From contig CBDCME010000069.1 in assembly GCA_965218865.1 (NCBI GenBank), forward strand, positions 1-64,000: 64,000 nucleotides of DNA, read 5' to 3'. Positions 44,604-54,104 of this stretch are shown piece by piece. How positions within the stretch are numbered: the stretch's first letter is position 1; each line of letters begins with the position of its first letter. This DNA comes from CBDCME01 sp965218865 (GTDB lineage Bacteria > Pseudomonadota > Alphaproteobacteria > JAAXGF01). A program made the translations under genes and the position numbers. The notes under the pieces were generated by a model. The model saw only the letters and a list, made by a program, of their open reading frames with translations. It had not been told where the DNA came from and did no database searches.

Positions 44604-45740
44604 ATGTTCTCTCTTAAGAATTGGAAGATCTGTCTCGGTTTGATCCTTGTTCTCTCTTTTAGCAGCCGCGGTGTGATCGCCGCTGAAGCCTTCTTTACCG
44701 CCCTGCCGAAAGATGGGAAATGGTACAAAGCCCAGTTCCATGTCCATAACAACTGGGGGCTTCCGAACCTGATCCCCACGACATCGCCACATATCCCACT
44801 GGAATTCTATTTCAACCGAGATTACAACGTTGTCGCATTCGCGGATCTCAATTACACGACCCCCGTTTATAAGGGCATAAAGGATTATTGGGATCGCCCG
44901 GGCCGTAATCTGGTTATTGCAGGTAATGAGCTGAACTGCGAACCGATAGGCAAGCCTCCATACAAGGTTGTGGATTCCATTGTCATCGGACTGCCCGACG
45001 ACGATCAACTCCCGGTACCGTGTGACAGGGACTGGACGACGGCGGAGGTTTTAGACGCTCAGGCAAAAATCGCTCGAGACAATGATGGCATCCCGGTTAT
45101 TGCCCACCCCAACCTTTTTTACAGTGTAACCGCCGAAGACGTCCTCGCCACCGACCCGGAGCGAATCAGGCATATGGAGATCCGCAATGGTGAACCGGGA
45201 ATGAACGACTTCGGTGGCAACGGCCATCCCTCTACGTTCGAGATTTGGGACACCGTTCTGTCCACAGGACGGCAAATTTTTGGGTGGGGAACCGACGACA
45301 GCCACCACTTCCCGGGGCAAAGTGATCCCAATCACCATAACCCTCGCGACCAAGCCTTGGCGGACAGGGTTTGGATGCATCTCTATATGACCGAGCTTAG
45401 CGAAGAAGCTGTCAGGTTCGCTCTCGACAACGGCCATTTTTATGCTTCGACCGGGGTGAAGTTCGTTGATTTCAAGATTGGCGACAACAGGATCTCAATC
45501 GTCCTGGACCCCACTTCGAGTGACATCGGCTGGCATACCTTCTATCTATCTGAGGGGGACTTCAATCCAACCACATACCGGACTCAGTTTATCGGTAAAG
45601 CAGGCGAAGTCTTGGCCGTCGACGAAACCTATGAACCGCACTATGAATGTTCAGGGGATGACCTTTACGTCCGCGCGGTCGTTACCAATTCAGACGGTTG
45701 GATTGCGTTCACAAATGCGTTGTTCTGCTCCGACGATTAG
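44604..45740 (+). CDS. exported PHP-type metallohydrolase, CehA/McbA-like
   Basis: A 378-residue protein with an N-terminal signal peptide (ICLGLILVLSFSSRGVIA, cut near AAEA). Metal-binding blocks of the PHP superfamily are present: QFHVHNN in place of the usual HxHS start, AGNELNCEP, IPVIAHPNLFYS and GWGTDDSHHF. The C-terminus is a beta domain (WHTFYLSEGDF). The relatives CehA and McbA cleave carbamate and ester links. An exported hydrolase beside a nucleoside-type importer could release a substrate for it. The ribosome site AGGAGG lies before the ATG. Confidence 0.8.
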   Translation: MFSLKNWKICLGLILVLSFSSRGVIAAEAFFTALPKDGKWYKAQFHVHNNWGLPNLIPTTSPHIPLEFYFNRDYNVVAFADLNYTTPVYKGIKDYWDRPGRNLVIAGNELNCEPIGKPPYKVVDSIVIGLPDDDQLPVPCDRDWTTAEVLDAQAKIARDNDGIPVIAHPNLFYSVTAEDVLATDPERIRHMEIRNGEPGMNDFGGNGHPSTFEIWDTVLSTGRQIFGWGTDDSHHFPGQSDPNHHNPRDQALADRVWMHLYMTELSEEAVRFALDNGHFYASTGVKFVDFKIGDNRISIVLDPTSSDIGWHTFYLSEGDFNPTTYRTQFIGKAGEVLAVDETYEPHYECSGDDLYVRAVVTNSDGWIAFTNALFCSDD

Positions 45741-46016
45741 CGGCTAGATCGTCAGGCAACACTTTGGTGCCGCAACGACGGCACCGACCGGCCCATCGTC
45801 GAGGTGTTCACATGACCCGTACGGTGTACTCGTCTCCGCCATTCTGTTGAGCACCTGGCCACTGATCGCCACCTTTTGAGCGGGCAGACATGAGAACCGT
45901 TCTTTGTCCGCTGTGATCATACGGCGAACGCCAAGGAACGCCAGGTTTTCCTTGCGGTGACACCGTCTAAGGGAAGTAACTTCATAGTTGCAGATTCGGC
46001 CAATTTTTGGAACGCA

Positions 46017-46302
46017 TTATGAACCGCTGTGCTTTGTCTGTGCCTTGAGCAGCATGGCAACATTCTCGGCGGCAAACTTGAAGCCCTTGGGAGGCTGAGA
46101 TCGGGTATTTGGGTCGCTTGGGATCGATGCCTGTGATCTTGAAGCGTAAGCGCTCGGTGTTGAACTCTCGGCCAAAGTCGTCAGATGACAGGCCGTAATC
46201 CTCCGCGAAGATCGAGAATATCTCCCTCTCGAGATTGTATGCGGTCCCATCCGGGGTCGGAATACTGACCCGCAACCCGGACATACCTCGTGCTATCAAC
46301 AA
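46017..46302 (-). pseudogene. decayed gene fragment, unknown
   Basis: On the minus strand the frame NLEREIFSIFAEDYGLSSDD and then FKITGIDPKRPKYPIS reads like protein, followed after a shift by GFKFAAENVAMLLKAQTK and a stop at 46017. It looks like the C-terminal half of a small conserved protein with one frameshift. No start is visible upstream. Confidence 0.4.
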
Positions 46303-46468
46303 CCGATTTTATTGTAGTTGTTATTAATGAGATTCGCGTCGATAATGTCCCTCGACTGGGCATGATTCGCTCTGAAATAAGGTGTCGAATCGAGTTTCGA
46401 CTTTTAAGGCCATGACCGCGTTGGCGGGCAGTGCGTTCGATGGCCAACTCTCGAAAAGGGGAACGGAA

Positions 46469-47590
46469 ATGGCAGATAATCGGACGATTTCGCGCCGTGG
46501 ATTTGTACAAGGGACAGCTGGTGCCGTCGGGGCAACAATGTTTTCGGCGCCAATAATGAGGGCCATGGCCCAGGACGATCTGGTGGTTGGCTTCTTGGCG
46601 CTCGATAACTGGAACGACTACGGGTACACCCAATCGCATCTTGCCGCCGCCGAGGCCGTCGCGGGACTGGATTCGGTCAAAGTCTTAAAAGAGGAAGGCG
46701 TGCCGGAGGCTGTCGAGGCGCAGAAATCGATGAAAAGCATGATCGAGCTCTCGGGTGCCAAGGTCATCTTCGCGACATCCTGGGGGTATTACGACCCACA
46801 CATCATGAAGGTGGCGGAGGAGTATCCCGACGTCCATTTCTTCCATTGCGGCGGCATATGGGAGGACGGGCATCCGAAAAACGTGGCCACTTACTTCGCT
46901 TACACGGATGAACCGGCCTATGTGACCGGTGTCGTCGCGGCCAAGCTCGCAGCGAATGGAAAACTTGGTTTTGTCGGCTCGAAACCTATTCCGGAGATCC
47001 TGCGGTTCGTGAACGGTTTTACCCTTGGGGCGCGTTCGGTAAATCCCGACGCTGAAACCAATTTCGTCTTGACCGGCGATTGGACCAACCCGGTCCGTGA
47101 AGCCGAGGTCACCAACAGCCTTATCGACCAGGGGATGGAAGTTATCGCTTGTGATGTTGATATTCCAAAGGTCTTGGTGGAAACCTGCGACAAACGCGGC
47201 GCGTTTTCCACCGGCATGCACGTCAGCCAAAGGGCGCTGGCGCCCGACACGTTCCTGACCGGCGCGGAATGGAACTGGGGTAAAGCGTGCATCGATTTCG
47301 TCAACGCCGTGCGCGCGGGCAAGGCTTACGAGCATAACGTCCGGGGCGGACTGAAAGACGACCTGGTCAGGGTATCGGATTACGGAAACGCCGTAACCGA
47401 TGCCGTGCGCCAGGAGGCCAATGCCGTGATCGAGGAGATCAAGAGCGGGCAACGGCAAATCTACAAGGGTCCGATCCGGGATAACACCGGTCAGATCGTG
47501 GTCGCCGATGGTGAGGTGGTACCCATTTCGGACGTATCCCTGGAAACCGTTGAATGGCTGGTCGAGGGGGTGATCGGGAGCACCACCTAA
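46469..47590 (+). CDS. BMP-family ABC substrate-binding protein
   Basis: This 373-residue solute-binding protein has a twin-arginine signal (ISRRGFVQGTAGAVGATMF) and is exported folded. The BMP/PnrA-like fold starts DDLVVGFLALDNWNDYGYTQ, with ATSWGYYDPHIMKVAEEYPD and KLGFVGSKPIPEILRFVNGF. BMP binders take purine nucleosides or related heterocycles in known cases. The ATG at 46469 was chosen because the Tat motif follows directly. It is the first gene of a five-gene operon with two permeases, a hydrolase and an ATPase. Confidence 0.92.
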   Translation: MADNRTISRRGFVQGTAGAVGATMFSAPIMRAMAQDDLVVGFLALDNWNDYGYTQSHLAAAEAVAGLDSVKVLKEEGVPEAVEAQKSMKSMIELSGAKVIFATSWGYYDPHIMKVAEEYPDVHFFHCGGIWEDGHPKNVATYFAYTDEPAYVTGVVAAKLAANGKLGFVGSKPIPEILRFVNGFTLGARSVNPDAETNFVLTGDWTNPVREAEVTNSLIDQGMEVIACDVDIPKVLVETCDKRGAFSTGMHVSQRALAPDTFLTGAEWNWGKACIDFVNAVRAGKAYEHNVRGGLKDDLVRVSDYGNAVTDAVRQEANAVIEEIKSGQRQIYKGPIRDNTGQIVVADGEVVPISDVSLETVEWLVEGVIGSTT

Positions 47591-47608
47591 GGCTCAAGAT
47601 CCATTGCC

Positions 47609-48721
47609 GTGACGGCACACCCGGAACCAGTTGATCGGATTGGGCTGATAAGGAAGCTTCAGCTCAAACCCTCGCCGTTCGTCGAGGCGGTCTTTATCAC
47701 GGCCTTTGCTCTGGTCGTTTCGCTGGTCCTTTTCGGCGTGTTTACGGCCCTGCTTGGTCACAACCCCCTCGAGATATACGGATCCGTCTATAAGGGTGCT
47801 TTCGGGAGCTGGTTTTCCTGGCAGAACACGTTGTCGCGCGCGGCACCGCTGATGTTGACCGCGCTCTGTACGGCGATTCCGGCGCGCTTGGGTCTCATCA
47901 TCATAGGCGGCGAAGGCGCCATCATCTTGGGCGGCTTGGCCGCCGCCGTCAGCGGGATTTATTTGTCGGGGATGCCTTCAGTCATCGTCATCGCGGGCAT
48001 GGCGATCGCCGGTTCGGTCATGGGCGGCCTTTGGATTGGCGGTGCCGGCGCCCTGCGCCATTTCCGTGGCGTCAACGAAACCCTCAGCAGTCTTTTACTC
48101 GTCTATCTGGCCGTGAGCATTTTCGATCATTTTGTCGACGGTCCGCTGCGGGATCCCAAATACGTCAACTTCCCGGCAACGAAACATATCGGCGAGGAAA
48201 ACATGATCACGAACATGCCCGGGATGGACGTACACTGGGGTTTCGTGGTCGGAATCATTGCCTGTATCCTCGCTTATTTATTCATGCGCTACACGACCCA
48301 CGGGTTTGCGATCCGCCTAACCGGCGGAAACACACGCGCAGCCCGCATATTGGGACTTTCCGTCGGTGGCATGACGGTGGGCGTATGTATGGTCGGCGGC
48401 GCCGCCGCGGGGCTCGCGGGCATGATCGAGGTTGCCGCCGTCCACGGCAAGGCCAGCGGGGGCCTCCATGTGGGGTACGGTTTCATGGGGATCCTGGTTG
48501 CCTTCCTGGCCCGGCACAATCCCATCGCGATCATCCCGGCCGCGCTCCTGGCCGGTGGGATTGACGCGAGTACAGGACTGTTGCAGCGTGTGCACGAATT
48601 GCCCGGCGCGGTCACGGCTGTTTTCCAAGGACTTGTCTTTCTTGTCATCCTGAGCTGCGAGACTCTTTACGGGCGATTCGAGGGCTTGGCGGCGCTCAAA
48701 CGAAATGCGGTCGCGCGATGA
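47609..48721 (+). CDS. ABC transporter permease (BMP system)
   Basis: A 370-residue inner-membrane protein of the BPD_transp_2 family with about ten helices, GTG start. The block LMLTALCTAIPARLGLIIIG, then GEGAIILGGLAAAV, is typical of nucleoside-type permeases (NupP/YufP-like). Its stop overlaps the start of the second permease (ATGA), so the two halves of the channel are coupled. Confidence 0.92.
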   Translation: MTAHPEPVDRIGLIRKLQLKPSPFVEAVFITAFALVVSLVLFGVFTALLGHNPLEIYGSVYKGAFGSWFSWQNTLSRAAPLMLTALCTAIPARLGLIIIGGEGAIILGGLAAAVSGIYLSGMPSVIVIAGMAIAGSVMGGLWIGGAGALRHFRGVNETLSSLLLVYLAVSIFDHFVDGPLRDPKYVNFPATKHIGEENMITNMPGMDVHWGFVVGIIACILAYLFMRYTTHGFAIRLTGGNTRAARILGLSVGGMTVGVCMVGGAAAGLAGMIEVAAVHGKASGGLHVGYGFMGILVAFLARHNPIAIIPAALLAGGIDASTGLLQRVHELPGAVTAVFQGLVFLVILSCETLYGRFEGLAALKRNAVAR

Positions 48722-49644
48722 CTGAACCCGGCCTCGAATGGTTGGGCGTTCCGCTGGCGGTGGCCGCGGGCGCGATACGGGCCAGCACCCCATTTCTCCT
48801 CGTGAGTCTCGGCGAGTGTCTCACCGAGAAAAGCGGGCGGATCAACGTCGGCCTGGAAGGAACCCTGGTAACCGGGGCGATGACGGGTTACGCGGCGGCT
48901 TACCTTACGGGGTCGCCGTGGCTCGGTGTTCTTGTCGCGGGCCTGGCGGGCATGATGTTGGGACTGGTTCACGCCGGCGCCTGTGGCATGCCCCGCGTTA
49001 ACGATATCGCGATCGGTATCGCCCTTTTGATCTTCGGCACCGGGATCGGGATTTTTTTTGGCAAACCGTACATTTATCCGCAAGCACCCCTATTGAGTGG
49101 CATCCATGTTGGCTGGTGGAGCGATGTTCCACAAATTCGCGCGGCATTGGAAATCAACCCCTTGTTCATCCTCGGGATTGTCCTTGCCCTCGCGATCGCA
49201 TGGGGGTTCAAGCACACCTCCTGGGGCCTCGTGGTCCGAACCGTCGGGGATAGCGCCGACGCCGCCTCGAGCATGGGCATACCGATCAATTTCGTGCGCG
49301 CCGTTTCCACGGCGGCCGGCGGCTTCCTGGCCGGCGTCGGGGGGTCTTCGCTGTCGCTATTTTACCCGGGCAGCTGGCATGAAGGCCTTTCGAGTGGTCA
49401 GGGCCTCATGGCCGTCGTTCTCGTGATCTTTGCCCGCTGGCACCCCGTCAAGTGTATTTTCGCGGCTCTTCTTTTCGGCGGCGCTGGGGCACTGGGACCG
49501 GCGCTACAAGCACTCGGCATCACATCAGGCTACCACTTGGTCAATTCCGCGCCTTACGTCCTCACATTAGCCATCATGGCCATTGAATGCTCGCCGAAAC
49601 GCACACTCGCCGGCGCACCAAGTGAACTCGCGGTCATTAAATGA
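48718..49644 (+). CDS. ABC transporter permease (BMP system)
   Basis: A 308-residue BPD_transp_2 permease (NupQ/YufQ-like) with eight to nine helices. Family blocks are LVSLGECLTEKSGRINVGLE, then GTLVTGAMTGYAAA. It pairs with the preceding permease. A short gap of 67 bases leads to the hydrolase gene. Confidence 0.92.
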   Translation: MTEPGLEWLGVPLAVAAGAIRASTPFLLVSLGECLTEKSGRINVGLEGTLVTGAMTGYAAAYLTGSPWLGVLVAGLAGMMLGLVHAGACGMPRVNDIAIGIALLIFGTGIGIFFGKPYIYPQAPLLSGIHVGWWSDVPQIRAALEINPLFILGIVLALAIAWGFKHTSWGLVVRTVGDSADAASSMGIPINFVRAVSTAAGGFLAGVGGSSLSLFYPGSWHEGLSSGQGLMAVVLVIFARWHPVKCIFAALLFGGAGALGPALQALGITSGYHLVNSAPYVLTLAIMAIECSPKRTLAGAPSELAVIK

Positions 49645-49711
49645 AACGAATCGCGGACCGAATGTTCTAATGTCATAGCACGGAATGACGTGAGTCGGAG
49701 GAAGAAATGCC

Positions 49712-50392
49712 TTGGCTATAAGTATTTTGGCTGACCCGTATAATTTTCCGTACGACGGTAATTTGCGGCCGGAAAACACGGCGGTCATTGTCATCGACAT
49801 GCAAAACGATTTTCTACACCCCCAGGGCTATCTCGCATCGATGGGTTACGAACTAGCTCGCGTCCGGTCGACGATCGAGCCAACTCGAAAAGTCCTCGCC
49901 ACGGCAAGGAAACATGGCCTGTTGATCGTTCACACGCGGCAAGGTTGCCGGACCGATTTATCCGATCTCTCGGAGCCGATGCGGTATCGAAGCAAGCGGG
50001 GAGGCGCGGAAATTGGATCGCGCGGTCCTCTCGGCCGTTTTCTCGTGCGCGGAGAAGAAGGTCATCAAATCATCTCCGAACTCTCCCCTAAAAAGGGCGA
50101 ACCCGTAATAGACAAGACCGGTTCTAGTGCGTTATACGCTACCGACCTTGAGTTCATACTCACCAAACGAGGTATCAAGTGCCTGATTGTCGCGGGCGTG
50201 ACCACGGATATCTGCGTGCACAGCACGCTCCGCTCCGCGATCGATATGGGATACGATTGTTTGCTTCTGGAAGATTGCACGGCGGCGTCGGTCCAGGCGA
50301 ACCACTTGGCGGCGATCGACATGATCAAACAAGAAGGAGGTTACTTGGGTACCGTCAGCACTTCGGAAGTTTTTTCGGAGGCGATGCGGTGA
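49712..50392 (+). CDS. cysteine hydrolase, isochorismatase-like (biuret/ureidoacrylate hydrolase type)
   Basis: This 226-residue hydrolase has the catalytic triad of the family: Asp in VIVIDMQNDFLHP, Lys in PVIDKTGSSAL and Cys in AGVTTDICVHSTLR. Family members hydrolyse amides of small N-rich compounds such as biuret or ureidoacrylate. The TTG at 49712 fits GGAGG; an ATG just before it is out of frame. It sits inside the BMP importer operon and overlaps the ATPase start, so it likely acts on the imported compound or its breakdown product. Confidence 0.88.
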   Translation: MAISILADPYNFPYDGNLRPENTAVIVIDMQNDFLHPQGYLASMGYELARVRSTIEPTRKVLATARKHGLLIVHTRQGCRTDLSDLSEPMRYRSKRGGAEIGSRGPLGRFLVRGEEGHQIISELSPKKGEPVIDKTGSSALYATDLEFILTKRGIKCLIVAGVTTDICVHSTLRSAIDMGYDCLLLEDCTAASVQANHLAAIDMIKQEGGYLGTVSTSEVFSEAMR

Positions 50393-51939
50393 CGGAATCG
50401 AAGCCTCCAAACCTCAAAACCGCGAACGTATCGAAGCGGTTCGGCTCGCTTGTTGCCCTCGATGACATTTCGCTTGAACTGATACCGGGCTGTTTTCACG
50501 CGCTGTTGGGCGAGAATGGCGCCGGGAAAAGTACGCTCGCCAAATGCATTATGGGCGATTACATCGCGGACAAAGGCACGGTATGGATCAATGACGAAGA
50601 GCAGAAAATTGATAATCCGCGCGCGGCCCACGCACTCGGCATCGGAATGGTTTATCAGCATTTTTCTCTCGTTCCGAACATGACCGTGGCCGAAAATCTC
50701 GTGGTTGCCCGAATCGATAAGCCGACGTTCATCGATTGGTCGGCCGAAAATGAACGCCTTGATCGATTTTTGGAAACGATGCCATTTGACGTGAATCCGT
50801 CCGCGACCGTGATTTCGCTGGCCGCGGGCGAAAAGCAAAAAGTTGAGATTTTAAAGCAGCTTTACCTGAACCATCGGATCTTGATCCTTGACGAACCGAC
50901 CACCGTCCTCACGCCCGAAGAGGCGGACAGACTGTTTGATATGCTTCTGAGCCTGACCCGCAAGGGGGAGCTCAGCGTTCTCCTCATTACCCACAAATTT
51001 CGCGAGGTGTTTAAATTTGCCCAAGAGGTGACCGTCTTGCGCCGCGGCAGAGTTGTGGCTCGTGGGGAGACGTCGGAATTTTCACCGGAGGTGTTGGCAA
51101 AAGCGATGATTGGGGACGAGTCCTTACCTCAACCCGTCGAGAGAGCCGCGTCGCCAACGGTATTGCCCAAGTTGGAGATCAAGGACTTATACGCGGACAA
51201 CGACCGCGGTATTTGTGCGATAAAAGGTATAACCTTGAAGGTGCGAAGTCGTGAAATCGTGGGGATTGCCGGCGTTTCAGGGAATGGACAAAAGGAAATG
51301 GTCGAGGTTCTCGCGGGTCAGCGGGAACGTTCCTCGGGCGAGATTCGAATCCACGACGAACCGTATTCGGCGACTCGCGTTGAAATTGCCAAGCATAAAG
51401 TTTCGTGCCTGCCCGAGGAACCACTGCGCAACGCCTCCGTGCAGTCGATGAGTGTCGAAGAAAACTTGGCCTTTCGTGATTTCTTCGAAACACCATTTTC
51501 CGTCCGTGGGTGGCTCCTCAGCGACAAGGCGATCCGCCAAAACGCCGTCGCTCTCATCGGACGATACCGTATCAAAGCGTCTTCTCCGGACGCCCCGATA
51601 CGCCAGCTTTCGGGTGGCAACATTCAACGCGCGGTTTTGGCGCGCGAACTCGCGCGAACCGTCGAAGTCCTTGTTGCCGCAAATCCTTGTTTCGGTCTCG
51701 ACGTCGCAGCCGCCGCCGAGATTCACGCCCAGATCATGGCGGCGCGTAACCGCGGAGCGGGTGTCCTCCTGGTGAGCGAAGACCTCGACGAAATCTTCGC
51801 CTTATCCGACCGGGTTCTGGTCATGTTCGAGGGTCGCGTGGTTCACGAAACGGAGGCGGCGGCCGCCGATATGGCGTTGATCGGCCGCCTCATGGCCGGC
51901 CACCACGACGGCGAAGACGATACCGGTGAAGCGGCGTAA
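50389..51939 (+). CDS. ABC transporter ATPase, duplicated domain (BMP system)
   Basis: A 516-residue ATPase with two nucleotide-binding domains. The first has Walker A GENGAGKST and Walker B ILILDEPT, with the signature reading SLAAGEKQK. The second has GVSGNGQKE as a degenerate Walker A and signature LSGGNIQR, with Walker B VLVAANPCFGLD. Unequal sites are normal for RbsA/YufO-type proteins. The GTG at 50389 overlaps the hydrolase stop (GTGA). It energises uptake. Confidence 0.93.
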   Translation: MTESKPPNLKTANVSKRFGSLVALDDISLELIPGCFHALLGENGAGKSTLAKCIMGDYIADKGTVWINDEEQKIDNPRAAHALGIGMVYQHFSLVPNMTVAENLVVARIDKPTFIDWSAENERLDRFLETMPFDVNPSATVISLAAGEKQKVEILKQLYLNHRILILDEPTTVLTPEEADRLFDMLLSLTRKGELSVLLITHKFREVFKFAQEVTVLRRGRVVARGETSEFSPEVLAKAMIGDESLPQPVERAASPTVLPKLEIKDLYADNDRGICAIKGITLKVRSREIVGIAGVSGNGQKEMVEVLAGQRERSSGEIRIHDEPYSATRVEIAKHKVSCLPEEPLRNASVQSMSVEENLAFRDFFETPFSVRGWLLSDKAIRQNAVALIGRYRIKASSPDAPIRQLSGGNIQRAVLARELARTVEVLVAANPCFGLDVAAAAEIHAQIMAARNRGAGVLLVSEDLDEIFALSDRVLVMFEGRVVHETEAAAADMALIGRLMAGHHDGEDDTGEAA

Positions 51940-52053
51940 CGGAACGGGTTTCCACAGCCGCACGGCAATCACGTTTTCGCTGCGCATGACACGGCGCGCC
52001 CGATGCAACGTGTCCCGCGTATCGAGTTCTGGAATTTCGAATCGGCCGAGGTT

Positions 52054-52821
52054 TCAATGCGCCGACAAATACTTATCGACAAGTTCGTTCAGTCGGTCTC
52101 GGCCAAAACTTGCCTCGTGACCGGCGTGGACGACTGTAACCGGTATTTTTCGAAGCCGTTCCATCGTTTTTACATAATCGACGGTGTTGCTGTCGGGAAG
52201 TTGGTCTAATAGAGGGCCGTCGTAAATTGCATCTCCGGAGAAAAGTACGCCCGTACGTTCCTCCCACAAGCCCATGCTTCCCGGCGAGTGGCCGGGCAAA
52301 TGAATCACCTCGAAAAAACGATTGCCCAAATCAAAGATATCTCCCTCTCCAACCAGCCGAGTTGGCTTTGCCGGTGGGGTTTTGAATGTATCGGGATTGA
52401 AACCGATGTGGGGGTAGGCGGTCAGCAGCTCATCCGGGATCTCGTATCCGGCGTCAACGAGCTTGTTCCGAAGATCGTCGTCGAAGCCCGCCGCGCGAAG
52501 GGCACCCCAGGCGACCGGATTGGCAAGGGATTTGGCTTCCTTTCGGTGAACGGCCCGGTCGTCGAATTCATGCATGCTCCCCATGTGGTCGTAATGGGTG
52601 TGCGTGGCGATCGCAATGATCGGCTTTTCGAGGAGATCTCGGGCCGCGTCCCTCAGGCTGGTAAGCCCCAGCCCCGTATCGATGAAGAGGTCACGCCTAC
52701 GACCACGCACATGCCAAATGTTGCAGCGGATGAGAGGATCGACGTGTGGCTCCCATAACAACGTGATGTCGTCGGATACACGTCGCCTTTCGAACCACCG
52801 ATCTGCAATTCGGACGGTCAT
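52054..52821 (-). CDS. MBL-fold metallo-hydrolase
   Basis: A 255-residue metallo-beta-lactamase-fold enzyme with the zinc motif ATHTHYDHMGSMHEF (HxHxDH, near residue 75), a later His block VIHLPGHSPGSMGL and Asp in LFSGDAIYDG. It is probably a hydrolase of a thioester, lactone or phosphoester. The ATG at 52821 lies only about 16 bases inside the IS630 copy 2 border, so its promoter has been cut off unless the element supplies one. It is convergent with the ABC operon. Confidence 0.9.
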   Translation of the reverse strand: MTVRIADRWFERRRVSDDITLLWEPHVDPLIRCNIWHVRGRRRDLFIDTGLGLTSLRDAARDLLEKPIIAIATHTHYDHMGSMHEFDDRAVHRKEAKSLANPVAWGALRAAGFDDDLRNKLVDAGYEIPDELLTAYPHIGFNPDTFKTPPAKPTRLVGEGDIFDLGNRFFEVIHLPGHSPGSMGLWEERTGVLFSGDAIYDGPLLDQLPDSNTVDYVKTMERLRKIPVTVVHAGHEASFGRDRLNELVDKYLSAH

Positions 52822-52839
52822 GGCCGGTTCGAGACCTAA

Positions 52840-54008
52840 TACCAACCGCCCTAGAGTTTGACTCGCGCAAAGGTTTACACGCTAGGTTTTGTGTGATTCA
52901 AGGTTGTTGGCAACAAGGGAGTGTGTTCAATGCCAACGATTCCTTTGCGAAACGACTTTGATGCTGAAAGAGTCCGTGTTCTTGCGGCACGGAGCGATGA
53001 TGGGAACCAGGCGCGACGGCTTTTGTCGATGGCGGCCATCTACGATGGGATGGATCGAGCGTGCGCGGCGGGTATTGGCGGCATGGATCGGCAGACGTTG
53101 CGGGACTGGGTTCACCGGTTCAACGCGGGAGGTCCGGCCGGTCTGATCGACCGCAAGCCGAACGGGGCGTTGCGTCGGTTGACGCCGTCGCAAATGGCGG
53201 CGCTTTCGCGGGCTATCGAGGCCGGTCCCGATCCCGAACGGGATGGGGTCGTGCGCTGGCGCTGCATCGATCTCAAGCAACTGATCCGAACGCGCTTCGG
53301 CGTGGACTATCACGAGCGGAGCGTCGGCAAGCTGCTGGCCGCGCTCGGGTTCTCGCATATTTCCGCGCGCCCGCGCCACGTCGGCCAGGATGCGCGGGCA
53401 CAGGAGGAATTTAAAAAAAAGTTTTCCCGAACACTTGGCGAAAATCGTAGCGGCACAGCCACCGGACACGCCCATCGAGGTTTGGTTTCAAGATGAAATG
53501 CGCGTCGGCCAGAAGAACAGCCTGGTGCGCCAGTGGGCCCCAAAGGGATCGCGCCCGCGCCAGGTCAAGGACCTACGGACCTCTTCGGCGTATCTCTTCG
53601 GCGCCATCTGCCCCGAGCGCGGTGAGGGCGCGGCGCTGGTCATGCCGCGCGCCAATACTGAAGCCATGGACCTGCATCTCGAGGAAATCAGCCGGGCCGT
53701 TGCCCCAAACGCCCATGCCGTCGTGCTGCTCGACCAAGCCGCATGGCACACCACTGCCAAACTCGGCATCCCGGAGAACATCTCCCTCGTGCCTTTGCCA
53801 CCCAAGTCCCCGGAGCTCAATCCCCGCCGAAAATGTCTGGCAATACCTCCGCCAGAACTGGCTCTCCAATCGTGTCTTCGACTCCTATGAAGCCATCGTC
53901 GAGGCCTCTTGCCAAGCCTGGAACAACCTGACCGACCAACCTTGGAAGATCATGTCCATCGGCCTCAGAGCGTGGGCTCGCACAAGTCAATGTTAAGGGC
54001 GGTTGGTA
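52840..54008 (+). mobile_element. IS630-family element no. 2, copy 2
   Basis: Same ends as copy 1 but inverted, and one base longer (1169 bp) because of an extra C near 53822. It has disrupted an ExeA-like gene at 54009. Confidence 0.92.
52930..53996 (+). pseudogene. IS630-family transposase, copy 2, frameshifted
   Basis: Almost the same sequence as copy 1, with the conserved A8 run near 53410. An extra C near 53822 in the SPELNP region shifts the second frame, so it ends early at 53890. The last catalytic Glu (NPAENVW) falls out of frame, so this copy is non-autonomous. Transposase from copy 1 could still move it. Confidence 0.9.
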
Positions 54009-54104
54009 TAAGGCTTCATCATAGATGGTGTTGGAGTAAAAGAACCGCGGATCCGGGGTAATGTTGAAGGGCTTCTCGCGGAGTCCAAAATATTCCGTGT
54101 ACAT
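54009..54104 (-). pseudogene. ExeA/GspA-like ATPase, 5' fragment
   Basis: MYTEYFGLREKPFNITPDPR starts at 54104 and continues about 31 codons before IS630 copy 2. This is the highly conserved N-terminus of ExeA/MshM-type AAA ATPases. No continuation is visible on the other side of the element (52839 downward is the MBL gene start), so the rest was deleted or moved. Confidence 0.75.

Noticed and set aside
45741..46016. A possible gene between the PHP hydrolase and the BMP operon
   Set aside because: No open frame with a plausible start; only the small decayed fragment to its right reads like protein.
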